Position numbers and translations under genes: made by a program
Source of the DNA: DATAPE01 sp034667525
GTDB lineage: Bacteria > Actinomycetota > CADDZG01 > WHSQ01
DNA length: 30,964 nucleotides
Assembly (NCBI GenBank): GCA_034667525.1
Contig: JAXDJO010000055.1
Coordinates: forward strand, 1-30,964
Direction: 5' to 3'
Part shown: positions 22,684 to 30,604 of the stretch, piece by piece
How positions within the stretch are numbered: position 1 is the stretch's first letter
How the letters are laid out: the number at the start of each line of letters is the position of its first letter
Notes under the pieces: model-generated
Seen by the model: the letters and a program-made list of their open reading frames with translations, nothing else
What the model was told of the DNA's origin: nothing
Databases searched by the model: none

Positions 22684-23433
22684 GTGCTTGGCCTGATCCC
22701 CATCTCGGATTCCAATCCCACCCGGCGGTTCCCCATCATGACCGTCGTCATCATCGCGTTGAATGTTCTCGTTTTCTTCCTCGTGGAGCCGGACTTCGGC
22801 CAAAGTTGCCGGGCAGAGAACTACTTCGCCAAAGAGGCTGCGGTGCCCTGTCAGGCTACCGGTTGCCCGACGATCCCCGTCCAATATTGCCAGGGTCAAG
22901 CACCTGTGCGGATCCCGCAAAGAGGAGCCGTCCAATTCCTCGCAGCGATGGTGTTCGCCATGTTCTTGCACGCAGGTTTCCTGCACATAGGCGGCAACAT
23001 GCTGTTCTTCTGGATCTTCGGGAACAACATTGAAGACTTCCTGGGAAGGATCAAGTTCGTCGTCTTCTATCTGCTCGGTGGGCTTGCGGCGGGGTTTGCT
23101 CAAGTGGTGACCCATCTTCATGGGATCGATCGCCTGATCCCCGCGGTGGGCGCGTCGGGTGCGATCGCCGCGGTCATGGGCGCCTACCTGGTCCTGTTTC
23201 CCAAAGCGCGGATCAGGGTGCTCGTTCCTATCTTCATCGTGTTCACGATGGTGCAGTTATCCGCCTACATCGTTCTCGGCCTGTGGTTCGTATTCCAGTT
23301 CTTCACCGGCGCCGGCAGCGGCGTGGCGTGGATGGCGCATGTTGGAGGCTTCGTCTTTGGAGTCGTGGCGATCTATCTCCTCGGCGGGCGGCCACAGCGG
23401 GAAGCTGCCATGTACCGTCCGGGATGGCGCTAA
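22684..23433 (+). CDS. Rhomboid family intramembrane serine protease
   Basis: Cleaves membrane proteins within the bilayer. The 249-aa protein has the N-terminal signature IPISDSNPTRRFP, HIGGNMLFFWIFG (His101, Asn105), the nucleophile Ser158 in AVGASGAIAAVMGAYLV and the catalytic His219 in WMAHVGGFVFG, with six membrane segments. The first external loop carries four cysteines (42, 56, 61, 69) that could form disulfides or bind metal. Start: GTG at 22684 fits the family start and a TATACT box 7 nt upstream; ATG at 22654 or 22660 would add up to ten residues without a ribosome-binding site. Substrate unknown. Confidence 0.9.
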   Translation: MLGLIPISDSNPTRRFPIMTVVIIALNVLVFFLVEPDFGQSCRAENYFAKEAAVPCQATGCPTIPVQYCQGQAPVRIPQRGAVQFLAAMVFAMFLHAGFLHIGGNMLFFWIFGNNIEDFLGRIKFVVFYLLGGLAAGFAQVVTHLHGIDRLIPAVGASGAIAAVMGAYLVLFPKARIRVLVPIFIVFTMVQLSAYIVLGLWFVFQFFTGAGSGVAWMAHVGGFVFGVVAIYLLGGRPQREAAMYRPGWR

Positions 23434-23439
23434 ACCGGA

Positions 23440-24216
23440 TCAATCCAGATCGGCGATCGAATCGAGGATGAGGTCGGGTTGGGGGCTCAATGAACCCGCC
23501 TGTGCCCGGGACGTCACACCGGATAAGACCAGGATCGTCGTCCAGCCCATGTCAAGTGCACCCTTCAGGTCCGTATCCGGCCGGTCCCCTATCGCTGCGA
23601 TCCGTCCATCGCTCCCAAGTCGCCGCACGATGGCGTCCATCATCGGCCGGTAGGGCTTGCCGAGGATCTCTGCCGGCTTGCCTGCCGCCACCTCGATAGA
23701 CGCGAGGATGGCTCCTGCGCCGGGAAGCGGCCCGCTGGGGGCCGGAAAGGTAGCGTCCGCGTTGCTCGCTATCAAGGCTGCGCCATCTCGAACCGCGGTA
23801 GCAGCGCGCTGCATCTTTCCGTAGTCGAATTCCGGGTCCCATCCGACCAGCACGACATCGACCTCGGAGCCCGGATCAGTCGGGATCTCCACCGCCGCCT
23901 CGCGAACAGCTTCGTGCAGACCCTCTCCGCCGACTATGAGCGCCCGCTTTCCTCCGAACCCGCGATCCTTCAGCACCTCGCCCGTCACCACGGCCGAGCT
24001 CAAGATGTCGGCAGAAGTGGATCCGATGCCCATGTGGGCGAGCTTCTCGCGATACTGATGCACCGTCTGGTTGGAATTATTGGTGCAAAAGAGCACCTGT
24101 ACGCCGCGGGCCCTCAGGCGCTCGATCGCCTCGGGAGCTCCGGCGATCGTGTCCGATCCCCTATAGAGAACGCCGTCCATGTCACAAACCAAGCTGGTGA
24201 AATCAGCGCTTATCAT
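23440..24216 (-). CDS. HAD superfamily phosphatase, NagD-like (HAD-IIA)
   Basis: A 258-aa hydrolase with motif I DMDGVLYRG (nucleophile Asp12, Asp14), motif II CTNNSNQT, the conserved Lys in ILGKPYRPMMDAI, and motif III GDRPDTDLKGALDMGW. The large cap between motifs II and III is typical of HAD-IIA enzymes (NagD, phosphoglycolate/p-nitrophenyl phosphatases); substrate unknown. In Mycobacterium a homologous HAD gene (Rv1692) also lies close to tlyA. ATG at 24216 begins the conserved sequence; the longer frame to 24354 overlaps the divergent gene. Only 9 bp separate the two divergent starts. Confidence 0.9.
   Translation of the reverse strand: MISADFTSLVCDMDGVLYRGSDTIAGAPEAIERLRARGVQVLFCTNNSNQTVHQYREKLAHMGIGSTSADILSSAVVTGEVLKDRGFGGKRALIVGGEGLHEAVREAAVEIPTDPGSEVDVVLVGWDPEFDYGKMQRAATAVRDGAALIASNADATFPAPSGPLPGAGAILASIEVAAGKPAEILGKPYRPMMDAIVRRLGSDGRIAAIGDRPDTDLKGALDMGWTTILVLSGVTSRAQAGSLSPQPDLILDSIADLD
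24211..24216 (+). promoter_or_regulatory. Candidate -10 of the DUF1015 gene overlapping the HAD start codon
   Basis: TATCAT ends 9 nt before the DUF1015 ATG at 24226. Its reverse complement ATGATA supplies the ATG of the HAD gene. TATCATCC recurs in the same role at 28884-28891. Confidence 0.4.
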
Positions 24217-24225
24217 CCCTGCGCC

Positions 24226-25455
24226 ATGCCGGATCTGAATGCGTTTCGAGGCATCCGCTACTCCTCCACATCTGGTTTGGCAGAACTGGTCTGTCCTCCA
24301 TTCGACGTCATATCCGATAGCGAGCAACGTCGGCTCCGGGCACTGAGCCCCCACAATGCCATCCGACTGGAGCTAGCGGAAAAAGATGCTGATGGCGGCT
24401 ACGGAGGAGTTGCGGAGACCTTCGATCGCTGGTTGCGCGCGGGGGTTCTGAAACAAGATCCTGATGGATGTTTGTACATCTACCGTCAGGACTTCACCAA
24501 CGGTGACGGCCGAAGGCACCGGATCGCCGGCGTGATCGGTGCTCTTGGCCTCGAACCGTTCGGGCGAGATTCCGGAGTACTGCCCCACGAACGGACGATG
24601 CCCGGTCCCAAAGAGGACCGCCTCGCCCTGATGAGAGCGTGTCCCGTCAACTTCTCCCCCATTTACGCCATCTATCGGGGTTCCGGACAGCTCGGCCCTT
24701 ACCTCGATTCTCTCGAACACCGGCCCCCCGCTGCTCGGTTCGTGGGGAGCGAAGAGATCCTCCATCGGCTGTGGATCATCAACGCGCCCGCGGAGATCGC
24801 CATGCTGCGAGAGGCCGTACGGATAGGGCCGTTGGTGATAGCCGATGGACATCATCGCTACGAGACCGCCCTCGCATTCCAACAGGAACGTTCCGAGCTT
24901 GCCAATGCGGGTTCGATCATGTGTTTCTGCGCCGACGCCGACGGCGAAGACCTCGTCGTGCTCCCGTACCACCGCGTGCTGCGCGCGGCGACCGCCGCGT
25001 CCGAGGTGAAGCGTCGAGCCACGGAACGATACGCAGCGCGCTCGGTTGCCAACGAGGACGCCGCCGCCTCCGTAGAAGCTTCGTCGGCGGACCATGTCTT
25101 CGCCATACCTCTCGGGGACGAGGCATTGCTCGTGGAGCTCGCCGACGACGATGTCGCTAAAGAACTGGAGGGGCGCGCCGCAGCATGGCGGCGGCTCTCG
25201 GTGGTCGTTCTGCACGAGATCGTCTTGCCGCAGCTGTTCGCCGAAGGGATCCAAGAGGTCGCCTTTGTACGGGATGGTTCCGAGGTGCAACGGTTGGTCT
25301 CACGCGATGGCTGGACTGCGGGGGTCCTCCTCCAGGCAGTAGCACCAAGCCAGATAGTCGACGTTGCGGCATCAGGAGAGCGGATGCCGCAGAAAGCAAG
25401 CTACTTCTGGCCCAAGGCCATCACCGGATTGGTCTTCCATTCCCTGCAGGAATGA
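24226..25455 (+). CDS. DUF1015 family protein
   Basis: A 409-aa soluble protein of the DUF1015 family. Diagnostic sequence: FRGIRYSSTSGLAELVCPPFDVIS at the start, GGVAETFDRWLRAGVLKQDPDGCLYIYRQDF, GVLPHERTMPGPKEDRLALMRACPVNFSPIYAIY, IADGHHRYETALAF and LPYHRVLRA. The family is widespread but I know no firmly established activity; it is often found near serine/glycerate metabolism genes, none of which is in this window. Start: ATG at 24226 just after a TATCAT box. The end has a CATTCC/GGAATG inverted repeat overlapping the stop codon. Confidence 0.92.
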   Translation: MPDLNAFRGIRYSSTSGLAELVCPPFDVISDSEQRRLRALSPHNAIRLELAEKDADGGYGGVAETFDRWLRAGVLKQDPDGCLYIYRQDFTNGDGRRHRIAGVIGALGLEPFGRDSGVLPHERTMPGPKEDRLALMRACPVNFSPIYAIYRGSGQLGPYLDSLEHRPPAARFVGSEEILHRLWIINAPAEIAMLREAVRIGPLVIADGHHRYETALAFQQERSELANAGSIMCFCADADGEDLVVLPYHRVLRAATAASEVKRRATERYAARSVANEDAAASVEASSADHVFAIPLGDEALLVELADDDVAKELEGRAAAWRRLSVVVLHEIVLPQLFAEGIQEVAFVRDGSEVQRLVSRDGWTAGVLLQAVAPSQIVDVAASGERMPQKASYFWPKAITGLVFHSLQE

Positions 25456-25492
25456 ACTTCACCACCCGCTGGCCGCCCTCGGAATGTGAAGT
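25438..25492 (+). terminator. Inverted repeats at the end of the DUF1015 gene
   Basis: CATTCC (25438-25443) / GGAATG (25449-25454) overlap the stop codon, followed by ACTTCAC (25456-25462) / GTGAAGT (25486-25492) with a 23-nt loop. No U-tract is seen; a weak terminator or stabilising structure is possible. Confidence 0.25.
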
Positions 25493-25538
25493 CCGATAAC
25501 CGCTAGCCGAGCCTCCGCCGGGCTGTCACGATGCCACC

Positions 25539-26966
25539 ATGATCGAGGATTTCGAGCGTTGCTATCGGGCAGTAACGGCCAAGGACCGCCGATTCGACGG
25601 CTGGTTCATCACCGCCGTTACGTCTACCCACATCTACTGTCGACCGAGCTGTCCCGCCCTCACTCCGAGGCGGTCCAATGTCAGGTTCTTTGCAACCCCG
25701 GCGGCCGCTCAAGCCGCGGGTTTCCGCGCATGCAAGCGGTGTCGTCCGGATGCAAGCCCGGGGTCTCCGGAGTGGCATGCGCGAGGCGATCTAGTAGCGC
25801 GAGCGATGCGGCTCATCTCGGACGGAATCGTGGAACGCGAGGGTGTGGGAGGTCTCGCCCGACAGTTGCACTTCAGCGAACGTCACCTCCATCGGCAGAT
25901 CACGGCAGAGTTGGGGGCCGGTCCCCAGGCGATCGCGCGCGCATACCGCGCACAAGCTGCTCGCACTTTGGTCGAGACCAGTGACCTGGGGCTCGCGGAG
26001 ATCGCCTTTGCCGCAGGTTTTGGAAGCATCCGGCAGTTCAACGACACGATCCGTGACGTATTCGCGACGACGCCTTCTGAGCTGAGAAGCAGGTCGCCGC
26101 GCGATGGGCGCCCTCATGGCGTCCTCGTTCTGAGGCTCGCCCGGCGTGAGCCGTTCGATGGGCAAGGCCTGTTCGACTTCCTCGGCCAGCGCGCCGTACC
26201 GGGCCTGGAAGCATGGGACAGTGATCTTTTTCGCCGAACCCTGAACCTGCCGCACGGCGGTGCTATGGCGGATCTCCGCCTGTGTCCGGATCACGTCTCT
26301 CTCACGTTGCAGCTCGAGGACATGAAGGACCTGGCCAGCGCCGTTAATCGCTGCCGTTCACTCCTCGATCTCGATGCTGATCCCGAGGCGATCGACGAAA
26401 GCCTCGCGCATGACCGGCGCCTCGCCGGATTGGTGCGCGCGGTTCCAGGGCGGAGGCTGCCAGGTTCCGTCGACGGTTTCGAGTTGGCCTGCAGAGCGGT
26501 AGTCGGCCAGCAGGTGTCGATCCGCGCCGCGCGCACCCTCTTGGCCCGGCTGGTCGAGGCCTTGGGCTCGCCACTGCCCTTCTCCGGCGATGTATCGCTG
26601 CGCCGCTTTCCGACTGTCACCCAGGTGGCTGAGGCGGATCTCCACGGTCTCGGAATCTTGCCCCGCCGGGGCGCCACGCTGACCGCGCTCGCAACGGCGG
26701 TAGCGGAAGGAGAGATCACGCTCGATCCGGGGGCCGATCGAGACGAGACGGAGTCCAGGCTTCTGCAGATAAAGGGAATCGGCCCCTGGACCGCCTCTTA
26801 CATCCGGATGCGGGCGTTGGGAGATCCTGATGTGTTCCTCCCCACCGATCTCGGGGCGAGGCGCGCGGCCGAGCGCGTCGGTCTCAAAGGCAATCTCGCC
26901 GAGGCAGCCGTGAGCTGGCGCCCCTGGCGCTCCTATGCGCTTCAACATCTCTGGACAGCCGCCTAA
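25539..26966 (+). CDS. alkA: Ada-type regulator fused to AlkA DNA-3-methyladenine glycosylase
   Basis: 475 aa in three parts. Residues 1-80 are the Ada metal-binding domain with zinc ligands Cys34, Cys38 (YCRPSCPA), Cys65, Cys68 (ACKRC); Cys34 corresponds to the methyl-accepting Cys38 of E. coli Ada, which senses methylphosphotriesters. Residues about 85-190 are an AraC-type double HTH (GGLARQLHFSERHLHRQI; LGLAEIAFAAGFGSIRQFNDTI). The rest is AlkA: GQQVSIRAARTLL, the helix-hairpin-helix LLQIKGIGPWTASYIRMRALG and catalytic Asp437 in LPTDLG. It excises alkylated bases and probably activates its own operon when methylated. Downstream ogt completes the adaptive-response set. No ribosome-binding site or TANNNT box is obvious upstream. 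Confidence 0.93.
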   Translation: MIEDFERCYRAVTAKDRRFDGWFITAVTSTHIYCRPSCPALTPRRSNVRFFATPAAAQAAGFRACKRCRPDASPGSPEWHARGDLVARAMRLISDGIVEREGVGGLARQLHFSERHLHRQITAELGAGPQAIARAYRAQAARTLVETSDLGLAEIAFAAGFGSIRQFNDTIRDVFATTPSELRSRSPRDGRPHGVLVLRLARREPFDGQGLFDFLGQRAVPGLEAWDSDLFRRTLNLPHGGAMADLRLCPDHVSLTLQLEDMKDLASAVNRCRSLLDLDADPEAIDESLAHDRRLAGLVRAVPGRRLPGSVDGFELACRAVVGQQVSIRAARTLLARLVEALGSPLPFSGDVSLRRFPTVTQVAEADLHGLGILPRRGATLTALATAVAEGEITLDPGADRDETESRLLQIKGIGPWTASYIRMRALGDPDVFLPTDLGARRAAERVGLKGNLAEAAVSWRPWRSYALQHLWTAA

Positions 26967-26979
26967 TCAAGGAGGATCG

Positions 26980-27501
26980 ATGACCTGCCATACCGCTTAC
27001 ACGAGTCCGGTCGGCGACCTGATCGCCGTAGCAGAAGATGATCACCTCACCGGCTTCTACGGCGCCGAGAGAACACCGGCGGAGATCGGAACGCTCATCG
27101 GACGGCGCGACAACGGTGTCTTTTCTCGGCTCGGTGAGCAGCTTGCCCGTTATTGGGAGGGCGCCCCGGTGACGTTCGATATTCCGCTCCGCCCGTGTGG
27201 GACTTTGTTCCAAAAGCTCGTATGGAAGGCGCTGCTCGATATCCCCTATGGGCAGACGATCAGCTATGGGGAGCTTGCGCGGCGAGTAGGCAGGCCCGCA
27301 GCGGTACGAGCGGTGGGACGCGCTAACGGCGCCAATCCCATCTTGATAATCATCCCGTGCCATCGCGTGATCGGGGGCAGCGGTGCCCTTACGGGTTACG
27401 CCAGTGGGCTGGAGAAGAAACGCACCCTGTTGCAGCTCGAAGGTGCGCTAGATGCGGTTGAGTCCGAGGGCCCGGGCCGCAGCCGGGTGCGAAACCTCTA
27501 G
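26980..27501 (+). CDS. ogt: Methylated-DNA--protein-cysteine methyltransferase (Ogt/MGMT)
   Basis: Transfers the methyl group of O6-methylguanine to its own cysteine (suicide repair). The 173-aa protein has PCHRV at 126-130 with the acceptor Cys127, preceded by LDIPYGQTISYGELARRVGRPAAVRAVG (HTH and Arg finger). ATG at 26980 with GGAGG 6 nt upstream, 13 bp after alkA, so the two are an operon. The C-terminus runs about 20 residues past the usual end (GALDAVESEGPGRSRVRNL), and this tail overlaps the end of the convergent Rossmann gene by 54 bp. Confidence 0.95.
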   Translation: MTCHTAYTSPVGDLIAVAEDDHLTGFYGAERTPAEIGTLIGRRDNGVFSRLGEQLARYWEGAPVTFDIPLRPCGTLFQKLVWKALLDIPYGQTISYGELARRVGRPAAVRAVGRANGANPILIIIPCHRVIGGSGALTGYASGLEKKRTLLQLEGALDAVESEGPGRSRVRNL

Positions 27502-27972
27502 CTCCAGCCGCGGATGCCCGGCGAGGTCATCACCGGCGTCCACCGCTTCGGCCACGGCATCCGCGGCAAATGCGTTGCGGCGGAACAGTGTCCGGTGCCG
27601 GGGAGTATGCAGGACGATGTAATCCAGTCCCGACGATCGCAGCATCTTCACGCACGAGATAGTCGACCCCGCAGCAACCACGATCACTCGGTCAACGGAT
27701 GTTTGCGATGCTCCGGTGATCACGGCGTCGAGCAAATCCGTCATCCGATCGTCGATGTCGAACAGCACCACGGTTCGTGAATTCTGGGCAGCTCGCTCGA
27801 TCAGATCGGCATCGCCTGGGGAGCCGTGCGCGACACGAGCTCCCAGCGCTTTCCACCGATCCGCCTGCTCGAGATCCGCTTCGATGACTCCAACCTCGTC
27901 ACCCTGGGAGGTCAAGCGCTCTATGACCGCGTCACCCGCACCTCGAGGCGGACCGAGTAGTAGCACGCTCAT
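27448..27972 (-). CDS. Small Rossmann-fold NAD(P)-binding protein
   Basis: A 174-aa protein with an N-terminal nucleotide-binding fold: MSVLLLGPPRGAGDAVIERL (Gly-rich turn at 7-13), DEVGVIEADLEQADRW with an acidic residue at the end of strand 2, and VVLFDI/VIVVAAGS strands. This resembles atypical short-chain dehydrogenase/NmrA or TrkA-N domains; no catalytic Tyr-x3-Lys is seen, so it may be a sensor or a reduced family member. ATG at 27972 overlaps the stop of the lipid-kinase-like gene as ATGA, so it is co-translated with it. Its last 54 bp are antisense to ogt. Confidence 0.75.
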   Translation of the reverse strand: MSVLLLGPPRGAGDAVIERLTSQGDEVGVIEADLEQADRWKALGARVAHGSPGDADLIERAAQNSRTVVLFDIDDRMTDLLDAVITGASQTSVDRVIVVAAGSTISCVKMLRSSGLDYIVLHTPRHRTLFRRNAFAADAVAEAVDAGDDLAGHPRLELEVSHPAAARALGLNRI

Positions 27973-28889
27973 ACGAAGACCCGGAGGGCATCTCTCACCA
28001 GGTGGAAGGTTGCTGTGTGCGACGCAGCAAGAGGTTCTCCGTCAACGTGTCGAGCGAACGGTTTCTCGGCGGCCACCTCGAAGGCATCCAGATCGTTAGC
28101 GTAGAAGGCGTCCGAGTGCCCTGATACGTGACCCGACATCACCGACCCCCAGATGTAAGAGGGCAGCGCCTCGATCCTCATCTTTCGGAGAGCGAAGACG
28201 TCCAACCCGCGCTCCAGCTGGACCTGGGGAGCGAGCGTGATCGGCCTGCCGGCGAGGTACGCGTAGGGTCCGGCATTGCACGCGATGGCCATAGCTACGG
28301 GGATGCTGCCGAACGCGCCACGCAACTCCATCGAAGGATTGCGATGCCGGTAACTCCCTGCAAGTACACGGAACGCGCTCCAATAGAAGAACAGCTCGCC
28401 CAAGTGTCTCTTCACTGGAACGTAGCGTTCAACGCGCTCGGCGGCTTCCGCATCGAAACCACATCCCGCGGAGAAGGTGAAGAGTCGATCGTCCATCCGC
28501 CCGAGTGGAACTGTTCGAGGAGAGCCGTATGCGGCCTTCTCCAGCCGTTCAACCGCCTGGAGGGGATCCATCGGCAAACTTAGGGCGCGAGCGAAAACGT
28601 TCATGGTCCCTCCGGGTATCAACCCCAGAGCGGTCTCGCTTCCCGACAGACCGTTGGCCACTTCATTGACGTGACCGTCTCCGCCGAAGGCGATAACGAG
28701 GGGGAAACCGCGCGAGGCCGCCTCCGCAGCGATGTCGATGGCGCTGTCACGGCCAGTGGTCGAATGAACCTGCAGATCGAAGCGCCCGCGGAGCGCGTCG
28801 ATAACTTCATGGTGGAGGTGGGCCGATAATCGCCCCGCGTTCGGGTTGATAATCAGCGCAGCCGGGGGCCGGGATCGCGCAGCTATCAT
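27969..28889 (-). CDS. Diacylglycerol/sphingosine-kinase family lipid kinase
   Basis: A 306-aa member of the DAGK catalytic family (YegS/DgkB type), which phosphorylates lipid hydroxyls at the membrane. It has ALIINPNAGR at 11-20, the nucleotide-binding AFGGDGHVNEVANGL at 67-81 and IPGGTMNVFARAL at 91-103, and the C-terminal VDGEPLAASHTATF. The ATG lies within a TATCAT sequence that may be the -10 of the divergent gene; TAGCGT 6 nt upstream of the ATG is its own candidate -10. Lipid substrate unknown. Confidence 0.9.
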   Translation of the reverse strand: MIAARSRPPAALIINPNAGRLSAHLHHEVIDALRGRFDLQVHSTTGRDSAIDIAAEAASRGFPLVIAFGGDGHVNEVANGLSGSETALGLIPGGTMNVFARALSLPMDPLQAVERLEKAAYGSPRTVPLGRMDDRLFTFSAGCGFDAEAAERVERYVPVKRHLGELFFYWSAFRVLAGSYRHRNPSMELRGAFGSIPVAMAIACNAGPYAYLAGRPITLAPQVQLERGLDVFALRKMRIEALPSYIWGSVMSGHVSGHSDAFYANDLDAFEVAAEKPFARHVDGEPLAASHTATFHLVRDALRVFV

Positions 28890-28901
28890 CCGCCCACGCT
28901 A
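28884..28901. promoter_or_regulatory. Interlocked divergent -10 boxes of the lipid-kinase and MBL genes
   Basis: TATCAT at 28884-28889 (plus strand) contains the lipid-kinase start codon on the minus strand. TAGCGT at 28896-28901 (minus strand) ends 6 nt before that start codon. Downstream on the plus strand ATGGGATGA (28901-28909) is a two-codon frame overlapping ATG 28906. Confidence 0.4.
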
Positions 28902-28920
28902 TGGGATGAGAGCAGGGAAG

Positions 28921-29835
28921 ATGACGGATCTAGAAATCATCGATACCGAGATGCATGGGGAGCCAGGGCTCACTGGGACCTTCTTGCTGCGCGGCGAGAA
29001 AACTGCCCTGGTCGAAACGGGGCCCAAGTCCTCGGTCGACCGCGTGCTCGCCGGTCTGGGGAAGGCGGAGCTTGAGACCCTCGACTACATCGTTGTCACT
29101 CACATCCATCTAGATCACGCAGGAGCAGCCGGCACGCTGTCGCAGCACTACCCCGGCGCGAGGGTGGTCGTTCATCCCGCCGGCGCGGTCCATCTCATCG
29201 ACCCAACGAAGCTGTGGCTCAGCGCCGGGCGCATCTATGGCGACCAGATGGAACGGTTGTGGGGGGGGATCGACCCCGTGGATCCTGACCGGATCCAGGT
29301 GATCGGCGATGGTGAGAGCCTCGATCTCGGCGGCCGCTCCCTGCGGGCGATCGAGACACCAGGCCACGCTCGTCACCATCATGCCTTTTACGACGATGCA
29401 ACCGGGATCTTATTCGTAGGTGATGCCCTTGGCGTGCGCTTGGCGGATATCGGAAGGTTCCGGCCGGCGACACCACCTCCGGAATTCGATCTTGAAGAAG
29501 CTATCCACTCCATAGGCAAGATCAAAGAGGCAAAGCCAGCCGAGCTTTGGCTCACGCACTACGGCTCACAGGCCGCGGGAGCCCGGGCCTGCACGGTGGA
29601 TGAAGCCTGCAGCCTCGCCACCGATTCTCTGCGCAGGTGGGCCGAATGGGTGAGGATCGCACGCCGAAGAACGAGGGACCTCGACACCGCCGCCGCCCTG
29701 GTGCGAGCGGAGGCCGAGCGAAGTATGGATGCAGATCTAAACGAGCTCGAGATCGCCCGGATGGAACGGACCACCTCCTACTGGATGAACACCTGGGGCT
29801 ATATGCGCTACATGGACAAGACGGGGGGCGGGTAG
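28921..29835 (+). CDS. Metallo-beta-lactamase fold hydrolase
   Basis: A 304-aa MBL-fold protein with the metal motif THIHLDHAG (His61, His63, Asp65, His66), then ETPGHARHHHAFYDD, FVGDALG and LTHYGSQ supplying the remaining ligands. The C-terminal 70 residues are helical and Arg-rich. Substrate cannot be read; members include glyoxalase II-like and beta-lactone/lactonase enzymes. I chose ATG 28921, with AGGGA a few nt upstream; ATG 28906 is an alternative that adds five residues. It converges with the TPR gene with 12 bp between the stops. Confidence 0.88.
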   Translation: MTDLEIIDTEMHGEPGLTGTFLLRGEKTALVETGPKSSVDRVLAGLGKAELETLDYIVVTHIHLDHAGAAGTLSQHYPGARVVVHPAGAVHLIDPTKLWLSAGRIYGDQMERLWGGIDPVDPDRIQVIGDGESLDLGGRSLRAIETPGHARHHHAFYDDATGILFVGDALGVRLADIGRFRPATPPPEFDLEEAIHSIGKIKEAKPAELWLTHYGSQAAGARACTVDEACSLATDSLRRWAEWVRIARRRTRDLDTAAALVRAEAERSMDADLNELEIARMERTTSYWMNTWGYMRYMDKTGGG

Positions 29836-29847
29836 GTCCCTGCGGAG

Positions 29848-30549
29848 CTAGGTACTGCTCATGCCCCCGTCGCCGGCAGCAGGGCGGGACGGAGCCCGCA
29901 AACGGTCTGCCCTCTCCTGCGCGTCTGTGAGCTCGGGATCGGCCTCCGCGACGGCTTCGAACCAGGATCGCGCTTGAGTGAATCGTCCTCTCCGCTCCGA
30001 AAGATCGCCAAGCACGTACCAGGCTCGCAGATGATGTTCTTCCGCTACCCCTGGGCTTAGATCCAGCGCCTCCAACCGCTCGATGGCCTCGTCCAGCCGT
30101 CCCATGTCCGCCAGCGCACCGGCAGCCACGATGGCTCCTTCGTACGCGACCGCCGCCGGAACGCTCCCGGGACGGATCTCGTTGCACAGGGCCAGAGCCT
30201 TCTCCGGTTTGCCCAGGGCGCGGTAACAATCGGCCAGAACGGGATTCTGATCCGAGGCGCCGGACAGCCGCCGGAAGGTCGAAAGTTCCCGTATCGCCTC
30301 CTGCCATCGTCCTGCCTGATAGAAGGCAAGGCCCAACAGCTCACGCGGCGCCACCGCACGCAGGGCCATGTGCTTCGACTGCTCCGCGAGCCGGATCGCT
30401 TCGTCGTAGTCCTCGGCGACGAAAGCGGCGGCTGCGTCGGCGAAGATCTTCACGAGGATGTCACCCTTGCCGGGACGCACCGTGGAGCGAAGCTCCCGGA
30501 CGACATCATCGGGAACGTGAACGGGTTCATATGAAGATCGGCGGGTCAC
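29848..30549 (-). CDS. TPR-repeat protein
   Basis: A 233-aa soluble protein with at least four tetratricopeptide-like helical pairs: FVAEDYDEAIRLAEQSKHMA, AFYQAGRWQEAIRELSTFR, CYRALGKPEKALALCNEI, LADMGRLDEAIERLEAL and GDLSERRGRFTQARSWFEAVAEADP. TPRs are protein-binding scaffolds. A homologous TPR gene (Rv1691) lies beside the HAD and tlyA genes in Mycobacterium, so this is a displaced member of the conserved block. The start is GTG at 30549 with TAGCGT 9 nt upstream, suggesting a leaderless mRNA. Confidence 0.85.
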   Translation of the reverse strand: MTRRSSYEPVHVPDDVVRELRSTVRPGKGDILVKIFADAAAAFVAEDYDEAIRLAEQSKHMALRAVAPRELLGLAFYQAGRWQEAIRELSTFRRLSGASDQNPVLADCYRALGKPEKALALCNEIRPGSVPAAVAYEGAIVAAGALADMGRLDEAIERLEALDLSPGVAEEHHLRAWYVLGDLSERRGRFTQARSWFEAVAEADPELTDAQERADRLRAPSRPAAGDGGMSST

Positions 30550-30558
30550 GGTGACATC

Positions 30559-30564
30559 ACGCTA
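30559..30564 (-). promoter_or_regulatory. Candidate -10 of the TPR gene (leaderless)
   Basis: TAGCGT on the minus strand ends 9 nt before the GTG at 30549. The same hexamer precedes the lipid-kinase gene. Confidence 0.35.
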
Positions 30565-30604
30565 CCGGTTCGGGCAGGGGGGTCCTTCTCGTTGTGGTGT
30601 GGAA

